Positions 62,301-64,000 of a stretch of DNA of 64,000 bases are shown piece by piece. The DNA is taken from NCBI RefSeq assembly GCF_000699445.3, contig NC_067200.1:17242510-17306509 (forward strand). The letters run 5' to 3'. The translations under genes were made by a program, and so were the position numbers. Within the stretch, counting starts at the first letter, position 1. Each line of letters opens with the position of its first letter. The DNA comes from Schistosoma haematobium (taxonomy: Eukaryota > Platyhelminthes > Trematoda > Strigeidida > Schistosomatidae). Below the pieces are notes generated by a model, which searched no databases, was not told the DNA's origin, and worked only from the letters and a program-made list of their open reading frames with translations.

Positions 62301-63314
62301 TTAAACCTAATGGCTTTTGTTTCACTCAATTTCTTATTCACATAAAGTTGACCTATGACATTATGAAAAGATGAAATCAATAAAAACAAATGCACGTTTT
62401 ACCATCTCTTCACTCTACATTTTTATAGTTACACTTTAAGTATTTTTGTTATATCTTGGATGTTGATTTCTTGATATACCGCGTATAACAGAGCACTAGA
62501 ACACCGAAACCCTTCCAAGTCGCCATAAGAAGACAGAAGACTAATGAGATGAATATTATTCCAAACAGTGTCAATTATAGCACAAAATTGTCAGCTATTT
62601 ATAGTTTTTAGTAAGAACGAAATCATCATTACAGTCCTCCAATCCGCATACAGGGGGTTATTAGCATTATCCGACCGGGAAGCTACATGTAGGAATTCTA
62701 GAATATTCTTCCGAAAGGTGACTGGATGGAACGTCTTCGTCTCCTTCTGAGCCTCTTACAGCTTCCTCGAGTTCACTGGTGGTCCGTCGTCACAATTTTA
62801 TACGAATTCAATCATGAATTTATTGAATTAAACAAGAACAACAAAAAGAGAAATAATATCAAATCACATGTATCTCTCATGTTATTTTATTTTTGATCAA
62901 CTTAAATGTTTGTTTTTTTTCATGATAACTCTTCATTTCTTCAACTTAGATACTGTTCCTAGTATAAATGTAGGAGAAATTATCACCCTTTATTTCAAAG
63001 CTATTCCAACCAAAAACAATCCAGAAATAGGACAAAACCAAAAACAACAAACTGAAAAGACTAATGCCACTTTAAAGAAGGGGAAGAAATTTCTTTCTGT
63101 AATTCATTTCAGTCATCATCATTATTGTCAATCAAATAATACTGATAATACTGATAGTAATCATTCAGTTGTATCAGATATGAGAAATATTATACAAAAT
63201 TCAGATTTACCACAATCATTGATCAACATATGTAACGATGATGACATGATGAGGTTATCGTCAACTCATTTAGAATTTTTTTGTCGATCTGGAATAAATT
63301 GGCATCATCACTCT
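16085..63314 (+). CDS. TRAPPC8: TRAPPC8, trafficking protein particle complex subunit 8 (22 exons, C-terminus off window)
   Basis: TRAPPC8 (yeast Trs85) defines the TRAPPIII complex, which activates Rab1 in ER-Golgi traffic and autophagy. Exons from 20862 to 63314 (numbered 5 to 22) join in one open frame with GT/AG borders. Landmarks in family order are the MA-C start with [132 protein letters not shown] and KLWLRGP. The centre is helical and TPR-like; the C-terminal half has beta-sandwich repeats. About 1643 codons are present, more than the whole human protein (1435), because of Asn/Ser/His-rich insertions, and the last part is missing. Introns carry most transposons of the window. Exons 2-4 are tentative. 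Confidence 0.95.
16277..16427 (+). CDS. TRAPPC8: TRAPPC8 exon 2 (end tentative)
   Basis: It begins after acceptor ttttttag and encodes [17 protein letters not shown], matching RDPNNQLHVIKNLKI of the vertebrate protein. The intron before it (16242-16276) is only 35 nt. The donor at 16428 (AG/gtctca) is chosen because it is the best one leaving phase 2; the second half is not conserved, so the end is uncertain. Confidence 0.65.
16681..16782 (+). CDS. TRAPPC8: TRAPPC8 exon 3 (tentative)
   Basis: It follows a good acceptor (tacgttttcag) and encodes [16 protein letters not shown] and [10 protein letters not shown]. This fits the PPQPGAIRKLLNDVVSGS stretch of vertebrate TRAPPC8 loosely. The frame enters in phase 2 and leaves in phase 2, consistent with exons 2 and 4 as drawn. 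Confidence 0.55.
16885..16907 (+). CDS. TRAPPC8: TRAPPC8 exon 4, candidate 23-nt micro-exon
   Basis: A 23-nt piece between ttattttag and gtaatc encodes NSSPIKS. It is the simplest way to pass from phase 2 (exon 3) to phase 1 (exon 5). Micro-exons are known in schistosomes. Inferred from phase only, so RNA evidence is needed. Confidence 0.4.
17515..18010 (+). repeat. Dispersed repeat A
   Basis: Longest diverged copy in the plus orientation. It shares gggtgcccaaacc, the ccgga...attcgctttt block and accagggcatttg with 42700-43165. Inside TRAPPC8 intron 4. Confidence 0.8.
18279..18329. repeat. AT dinucleotide microsatellite
   Basis: About 25 AT units in TRAPPC8 intron 4. Confidence 0.97.
18560..20520 (-). 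mobile_element. SR2/RTE-like retrotransposon, internally deleted
   Basis: Read on the minus strand from high to low coordinates, it has an endonuclease part ([29 protein letters not shown]), then jumps straight to the RT N-terminus ([33 protein letters not shown]), a scrambled middle, and the C-terminal basic GRKKRGRPR region near 18750. The linker between endonuclease and RT is missing. Many stops. Confidence 0.8.
20521..20861. other. End of TRAPPC8 intron 4
   Basis: AT-rich, with a polypyrimidine run before exon 5. Nothing else seen. Confidence 0.5.
20862..21129 (+). CDS. TRAPPC8: TRAPPC8 exon 5
   Basis: It encodes [45 protein letters not shown]. These align well with PWFESYRETFL, HEFLNHYLACMLV and WFIPNTLKYYVLLHD of the family. 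The reading frame runs on past the donor (CTG/gttagt) into the intron. Confidence 0.94.
21130..22480. other. TRAPPC8 intron 5, left part
   Basis: No exon or known repeat recognised. Short ORFs here have no family features. Confidence 0.5.
22480..23650 (-). mobile_element. RTE non-LTR retrotransposon, 3' half
   Basis: The open stretch 23242-23628 encodes the RT palm with [20 protein letters not shown] and [10 protein letters not shown]. The catalytic YADD reads YADN, so the enzyme is probably dead. Downstream on the same strand come [20 protein letters not shown] and [15 protein letters not shown], then a 3' UTR with tgactgactcaatcagtcag. The 5' half is absent, as expected of truncated reverse transcription. 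Confidence 0.88.
24263..24651 (+). CDS. TRAPPC8: TRAPPC8 exon 6
   Basis: It opens with [20 protein letters not shown], matching SIYEEMKQKYGTQGCYLL. A long Asn/His/Pro-rich, poorly conserved stretch with [10 protein letters not shown] follows (family: PDPWSQYL). The acceptor gttcag at 24262 gives the phase needed by exon 5; donor gtaagg, phase 1. Confidence 0.92.
25080..25155 (+). mobile_element. RTE 3'-end remnant
   Basis: Similar to the reverse complement of 22760-22860 (actac...tggggtc, tggttcgagac). A small diverged scrap in TRAPPC8 intron 6. Confidence 0.45.
25156..26789. other. TRAPPC8 intron 6, right part
   Basis: AT-rich intron without recognised features. Confidence 0.5.
26790..27007 (+). 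CDS. TRAPPC8: TRAPPC8 exon 7
   Basis: A Ser-rich segment is followed by [16 protein letters not shown] and [15 protein letters not shown], matching LTDHDRIRQFIQEF and LLPHIEKTIRQLNDQ. This is one of the most conserved blocks of the family. The exon is 218 bp and ends in phase 0. Confidence 0.96.
27755..27762 (+). repeat. Merlin target-site duplication, left
   Basis: TAAATTGC, an exact match to 28554-28561. Confidence 0.9.
27763..28553 (-). mobile_element. Merlin-superfamily DNA transposon
   Basis: Terminal inverted repeats begin GGCGAGACTCTAATTTATGG on the left and GGAGAGACTCCAATTTATGG on the right. Both ends are flanked by the identical 8-bp sequence TAAATTGC (27755-27762 and 28554-28561), the target duplication length known for Merlin. 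The minus strand (27893-28237) encodes a transposase part with [20 protein letters not shown] and [10 protein letters not shown], typical of the IS1016/IS1595-like DDE transposase end. The N-terminal part is missing, so it is not autonomous. Confidence 0.92.
28554..28561 (+). repeat. Merlin target-site duplication, right
   Basis: TAAATTGC, an exact match to 27755-27762. Confidence 0.9.
29070..29135 (-). ncRNA. Degenerate hammerhead ribozyme (minus)
   Basis: On the minus strand it reads ccaggtacatct, CCGACGAG, the stem-loop gtcctaaataggac, then AAAC where GAAAC is required. The stem II hairpin is intact, but both conserved core boxes are altered. Confidence 0.6.
29190..29262 (+). ncRNA. Degenerate hammerhead ribozyme (plus)
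   Basis: It has gatgtaggtacgtccagc, then CTGACAA in place of the required CTGATGA, the stem-loop cctaaatagg, and an intact GAAAC box. The usual GTC cleavage triplet reads TTC. The core change predicts no or poor self-cleavage. Confidence 0.65.
29326..31789. other. TRAPPC8 intron 7, right part
   Basis: Low-complexity AT-rich intron. No gene or repeat family recognised. Confidence 0.5.
31790..32236 (+). CDS. TRAPPC8: TRAPPC8 exon 8
   Basis: It encodes [13 protein letters not shown] (family LSRSLFSATKKWF), then a Gly/Asn/Thr-rich insertion of about 75 residues, then [20 protein letters not shown] and [18 protein letters not shown]. The second part starts the TPR-like helical region. 149 codons, phase 0 at both ends. 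Confidence 0.96.
32237..33712. other. TRAPPC8 intron 8
   Basis: AT-rich, nothing recognised. Confidence 0.5.
33713..33816 (+). CDS. TRAPPC8: TRAPPC8 exon 9
   Basis: It encodes [12 protein letters not shown] and [15 protein letters not shown], matching EMAAVSAFLQPGA and YPAHYMDTAIQTY. It lies between acceptor cttctag and donor gtaagt and ends in phase 2. Confidence 0.95.
34549..34600 (-). mobile_element. Sm-alpha hammerhead fragment
   Basis: On the minus strand gagtcctaaatagg precedes an intact GAAAC box, matching the stem II and catalytic box of the units at 29.1-29.3 kb. The CTGATGA side is destroyed. Confidence 0.6.
34803..34868. repeat. AT-rich microsatellite
   Basis: TA/AT units with a few interruptions, ending 26 bases before TRAPPC8 exon 10. 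Confidence 0.95.
34895..35000 (+). CDS. TRAPPC8: TRAPPC8 exon 10
   Basis: It encodes [20 protein letters not shown] and [11 protein letters not shown], matching LAERCVLLSAELLKS...ALLIRLTSE. A long AT repeat sits just 5' of the acceptor region. Confidence 0.95.
36030..36090 (+). repeat. End of foldback SINE-like element
   Basis: The block gtgcttccaggttttcaatg, with tggtggtct and a catgatctca motif, matches the right terminal repeat of the element at 52115-52400. Only this end is present. Confidence 0.55.
36225..36490 (+). repeat. Dispersed repeat A, diverged copy
   Basis: Shares ggggcacccaaac, gaggcaat, cagtccta, ggttcata and gccagacatttgcttt with the copies at 17.5 and 42.7 kb. Confidence 0.6.
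36555..36660 (+). mobile_element. RTE 3'-tail remnant
   Basis: Resembles the end of RTE copies (gatcacaatggcgtc followed by the acattc block). Short and diverged. Confidence 0.4.
37514..37645 (+). CDS. TRAPPC8: TRAPPC8 exon 11
   Basis: 44 codons, phase 0. It encodes [20 protein letters not shown] and [17 protein letters not shown], aligned with LLLEQAAHCFINMKSPMVRK and YAFHMILAGHRFSKAGQ. Confidence 0.96.
38262..39912 (-). mobile_element. SR2/RTE-like retrotransposon, internally deleted
   Basis: The minus strand carries the endonuclease start ([31 protein letters not shown]), then directly the linker ([26 protein letters not shown]), RT blocks ([41 protein letters not shown]) and [20 protein letters not shown]. 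The catalytic FADD reads FAHD. Part of the endonuclease is deleted and frames are broken, so it is inactive. Confidence 0.9.
39914..40214. repeat. Palindromic 5' end of SR2-like element
   Basis: Arms of about 90-100 bp (39914-40010 and about 40120-40214) are inverted copies, with ttattctggttagc on the left and gctaaccagaacaaataa on the right, and GC-rich inner blocks around cctcctcctttacccggg. It abuts the upstream side of the retrotransposon. Confidence 0.75.
40329..40400 (+). CDS. TRAPPC8: TRAPPC8 exon 12
   Basis: A 72-bp exon encoding [20 protein letters not shown] and LLE, aligned with ALRCYCQAMQVYKGKGWSLAE. It begins about 115 bases after the palindromic end of a retrotransposon. Confidence 0.92.
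41121..41273 (+). CDS. TRAPPC8: TRAPPC8 exon 13
   Basis: 51 codons, phase 0. It encodes [20 protein letters not shown] and [13 protein letters not shown], aligned with DHINFTIGRQSYTLRQLDNA and FLREYLYVYK. Confidence 0.96.
41980..42060 (+). repeat. RTE 3'-tail-like scrap
   Basis: ttctacgttgtaactgactg resembles 3' UTR words of the RTE copy at 22.5 kb. Confidence 0.35.
42690..43165 (-). repeat. Dispersed repeat A, left arm of palindrome
   Basis: Nearly identical inverted copy of 43618-44092. It ends on the left with an ATTT-rich tail, that is (AAAT)n on the minus strand, like a retroposon 3' end. A short ORF in each arm gives proteins differing at one residue. Confidence 0.9.
43200..43600. repeat. 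Inner diverged arms of the palindrome
   Basis: Sequences around 43290-43380 (aacacgaagttcagcgaagg) and 43430-43530 are inverted copies at visibly lower identity than the outer arms. The centre is near 43410. Confidence 0.8.
43618..44100 (+). repeat. Dispersed repeat A, right arm of palindrome
   Basis: Inverted copy of 42690-43165; ends gttcaaataaaataataaaa, a polyadenylation-like tail. Confidence 0.9.
44224..44347 (+). CDS. TRAPPC8: TRAPPC8 exon 14
   Basis: It encodes [20 protein letters not shown] and a Gln-rich tail, aligned with LPQLPLPYINSSATRVFFG. It follows a 1.4-kb intronic palindrome by about 120 bases. It ends in phase 1. Confidence 0.93.
44348..47687. other. TRAPPC8 intron 14
   Basis: 3.3 kb of AT-rich intron. 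No repeat family or gene recognised. Confidence 0.5.
47688..48179 (+). CDS. TRAPPC8: TRAPPC8 exon 15, acidic Ser-rich
   Basis: It encodes [20 protein letters not shown] (family VSLDQEYDSESSQQW), a long acidic and Ser/His-rich insertion, and ends PTFPLG near the conserved RFPL site. The insertion of about 100 residues is not seen in vertebrate TRAPPC8. Phases agree on both sides. Confidence 0.9.
48180..49200. other. TRAPPC8 intron 15, left part
   Basis: AT-rich, nothing recognised. Confidence 0.45.
49205..49330 (+). repeat. Truncated foldback SINE-like element
   Basis: Shares ctagaccactattg, a gtagcactg block, ctagtatg and cctcagcagtgtgcatc with the elements at 52.1 and 59.7 kb. Confidence 0.6.
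49459..49665. repeat. Foldback hairpin element
   Basis: The core arms 49491-49541 and 49568-49618 are inverted copies with few mismatches around a 26-base loop; weaker pairing extends to about 49459 and 49665. The outer flank gaagaagtgac...cgaaacatcagaaa recurs inverted at 59080-59130, so it is a family and not unique. Confidence 0.9.
50540..50720 (+). repeat. Left arm of diverged inverted pair around Penelope-like remnant
   Basis: Matches the reverse complement of about 51640-51830, sharing gtgtgcaaac.gaaagc, ttgtaaaatta and agcaacggattataa. Confidence 0.75.
51050..51255 (+). mobile_element. Penelope-like element, C-terminal remnant
   Basis: The frame reads [17 protein letters not shown], then [20 protein letters not shown] and VVNLSLPW. 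This is the conserved GIY-YIG-side tail of Penelope-like retroelements. One stop interrupts it and the RT part was not seen. Confidence 0.65.
51640..51830 (-). repeat. Right arm of diverged inverted pair
   Basis: Inverted copy of 50540-50720; together they enclose the Penelope-like remnant, as inverted terminal copies do in many Penelope insertions. Confidence 0.75.
52115..52400. mobile_element. Foldback element with tRNA-like B box
   Basis: The ends are inverted copies of about 55 bases (gttgaaatcatgagttaat...gaccacc against ggtggtct...attgattcacgatttcaac). The body carries gattcgaacccgggacc, the complement of a Pol III B box. The A-box half is missing in this copy. Confidence 0.7.
52986..53332 (+). 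CDS. TRAPPC8: TRAPPC8 exon 16
   Basis: It encodes [20 protein letters not shown] and [10 protein letters not shown], aligned with PITVEVAFRNPLKVLLLLTDLSLLWKF, then an Asn/His-rich insertion and [15 protein letters not shown]. This begins the C-terminal beta-rich half. Confidence 0.95.
54001..54429 (+). CDS. TRAPPC8: TRAPPC8 exon 17
   Basis: It encodes [20 protein letters not shown] (family LKLFPHHIGELHILGVVY), then an Asn/Ser-rich stretch and [12 protein letters not shown], which matches the DPIITEEMPLLE junction. 143 codons, phase 0. Confidence 0.93.
55180..56020. other. TRAPPC8 intron 17, right part
   Basis: Nothing recognised; AT-rich. The left part (54430-55180) is likewise featureless. 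Confidence 0.45.
56021..56212 (+). CDS. TRAPPC8: TRAPPC8 exon 18
   Basis: It encodes [20 protein letters not shown] and [20 protein letters not shown], aligned with VFFIHFPTGLLCGEIRKAYV and LTGLKVVSKRPEFFTFG. The acceptor tttatag at 56020 is used rather than ttttcag at 56032, because only the former keeps phase 0. Confidence 0.95.
56598..56884. mobile_element. Merlin-derived MITE
   Basis: A 287-bp element starts GGTGAGACTAATTTATGGAC and ends with the complement of GGCGAGACTACAACTTATGG. The flanking 8-mers are GAAGTGAT and GAAATGAT (one mismatch), a Merlin-sized target duplication. Internal segments near both ends match the Merlin copy at 27.8-28.4 kb, but it has no transposase. Confidence 0.85.
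56893..57881. other. TRAPPC8 intron 18, right part
   Basis: AT-rich intron ending in a long pyrimidine run before exon 19. Confidence 0.45.
57882..58315 (+). CDS. TRAPPC8: TRAPPC8 exon 19
   Basis: It encodes [19 protein letters not shown] (family VLLPGASVQLPMWLRGP), a Ser/Thr-rich insertion of about 60 residues, and [17 protein letters not shown] (family FLFYYESV). It ends in phase 2. Confidence 0.94.
58316..59236. other. TRAPPC8 intron 19
   Basis: AT-rich. Positions 59080-59130 hold a piece (tttctgatgtttcg, cacttcttca) shared inverted with the hairpin flank at 49644-49690. Confidence 0.5.
59237..59303. repeat. AT dinucleotide microsatellite
   Basis: About 33 AT units, upstream of TRAPPC8 exon 20. 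Confidence 0.97.
59379..59517 (+). CDS. TRAPPC8: TRAPPC8 exon 20
   Basis: It encodes [20 protein letters not shown] and [14 protein letters not shown], aligned with RHTAIICTSRSLNVRATV and MLVFVDVENTN. It lies 75 bases after a long AT repeat. Confidence 0.92.
59712..60112 (-). mobile_element. Foldback SINE-like element with tRNA-like head
   Basis: Terminal inverted copies of about 75 bases (ttcagaaggggttt...catgagtcaactg against caattgactcatgattt...gccttctgat). The body on the minus strand contains a tRNA-like segment. Confidence 0.75.
59860..59932 (-). other. tRNA-like segment inside foldback element
   Basis: On the minus strand GGCTCAGTGGTCTAGGGG resembles a Pol III A box, and GGCTTCGGATT is a decayed B box (GGTTCGAATC in the sister copy). 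No clean cloverleaf, so not annotated as a tRNA gene. Confidence 0.6.
60744..60828 (+). CDS. TRAPPC8: TRAPPC8 exon 21
   Basis: It encodes [20 protein letters not shown], aligned with EFHIVQVSSSSKHWKLQ. 85 bp, ends in phase 1 before gtgagt. Confidence 0.92.
60829..62480. other. TRAPPC8 intron 21, left part
   Basis: AT-rich with a short TCTA run near 61874. No gene recognised. Confidence 0.5.
62485..62790. repeat. GC-richer segment of unknown type
   Basis: Base composition differs from the intron around it, with no open frame of note. Likely an inserted element or retroelement UTR, family not identified. Confidence 0.3.
62950..63314 (+). CDS. TRAPPC8: TRAPPC8 exon 22 (last in window)
   Basis: It encodes [19 protein letters not shown] (family EKGKFCFKAI), a Lys/Gln-rich and Asn/His-rich insertion, and [10 protein letters not shown]. 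Donor gtaagt at 63315 in phase 0 shows the gene continues to the right. Confidence 0.92.
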
Positions 63315-64000
63315 GTAAGTATTTATAACCTTTTTAATTTCTATATTTAATTTTAAGTAACATCAATGTAAAATAATAAAGTGGTTGTATTTTGAAATTT
63401 TTTCCTGTTTTCTTAATGTATTTAGTAAAAATTGTAGAATATTCACCCAAATTATGTTACTGAGATAATTACTACAATTATGGTTTATTTGTTGATCATC
63501 TCCGACGAAAAATGTTACTGACTAAAATATAATGACCACATTAGATGTCGCGAAGGGCTGTTCTTAAAAAAAAAAAAAAAAAAAAACATTCGTCCAGGCA
63601 TGTGTTCCATTCAGTCAGCTTTTTGGAATAATGTCACATGTCGAGGATAACATTGTATCGTTTTAAACGACCAGTACCGGGTTTGAGTCTCACAGTCAAT
63701 TTTAACGACAGAATGCAGATACATCCTCAACTGATGGTTTTTAAGTACTTTAAAACTCACTCCATATAATTCACTCGTAGATACTGTCCGGATCATAATC
63801 AATCGGCATTCAGTAGTTTACATGGATGTAAATGGTATTCTTTAATAACTTTATTTTTATTCGATCCTAGTTGACTGTTTTTAAATTTGTTTGACTTAGT
63901 ATTGTCAGTATTTATGAGCCACATTCATAGAGATTCTAACGTGACCACTTGTTAATCAGTTGTTTTAGACCTGAATAAACTTACCTTGAATGCGTTCCCA
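63315..64000. other. TRAPPC8 intron 22, left part
   Basis: No exon seen. Contains a run of 21 A at 63566-63586 that could be the tail of a retroposed copy. Confidence 0.45.

Noticed and set aside
1..64000. CRISPR array, phage, bacterial operon or rRNA
   Set aside because: No regularly spaced direct repeats, no prokaryotic gene packing, and splice-site structure throughout; this is eukaryotic DNA.

Overview
The window is nuclear DNA of a blood fluke, most likely a Schistosoma species. This rests on three things: AT-rich DNA with long introns, two conserved eukaryotic genes split into many short exons, and a repeat set typical of schistosomes (RTE/SR2-like and CR1/SR1-like non-LTR retrotransposons, a Merlin DNA transposon, a Penelope-like remnant, and Sm-alpha SINE-like units with hammerhead ribozyme motifs). 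The species cannot be fixed from sequence alone. No operon, CRISPR array, rRNA gene or intact tRNA gene was seen.

Region 1-10937 (minus strand) holds the first seven coding exons of glutamine:fructose-6-phosphate aminotransferase (GFAT), the first enzyme of the hexosamine pathway. The start codon is at 10937 and the gene runs off the left edge. All seven exons join in frame with GT/AG borders. A 979-bp inverted duplication, identical wherever I compared the arms, sits in the two introns that bracket exons 3-6. The right edge of the left arm cuts through an old RTE fragment.

Region 10938-16084 is a head-to-head intergenic space filled with two decayed CR1-like retrotransposons and a possible solo LTR.

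Region 16085-63314 (plus strand) holds TRAPPC8, a subunit of the TRAPPIII tethering complex (yeast Trs85). I placed 22 coding exons, about 1643 codons; exons 2-4 are tentative and the C-terminal end lies beyond the window. The protein carries low-complexity Asn/Ser/His-rich insertions. Its introns carry most of the mobile DNA: internally deleted SR2-like copies (about 18.6-20.5 kb and 38.3-40.2 kb), an RTE fragment (22.5-23.6 kb), a Merlin transposon with a perfect 8-bp target duplication (27.8-28.6 kb) and a related MITE (56.6-56.9 kb), a head-to-head pair of hammerhead-type units (29.1-29.3 kb), a 1.4-kb palindrome (42.7-44.1 kb), a Penelope-like remnant (51.06-51.25 kb), and foldback elements with a tRNA-like body (52.1-52.4 and 59.7-60.1 kb).

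The two genes have unrelated housekeeping jobs, and nothing indicates that they work together. The most interesting signals are structural: long inverted repeats inside introns, above all the pair that flanks an in-frame four-exon block of GFAT.
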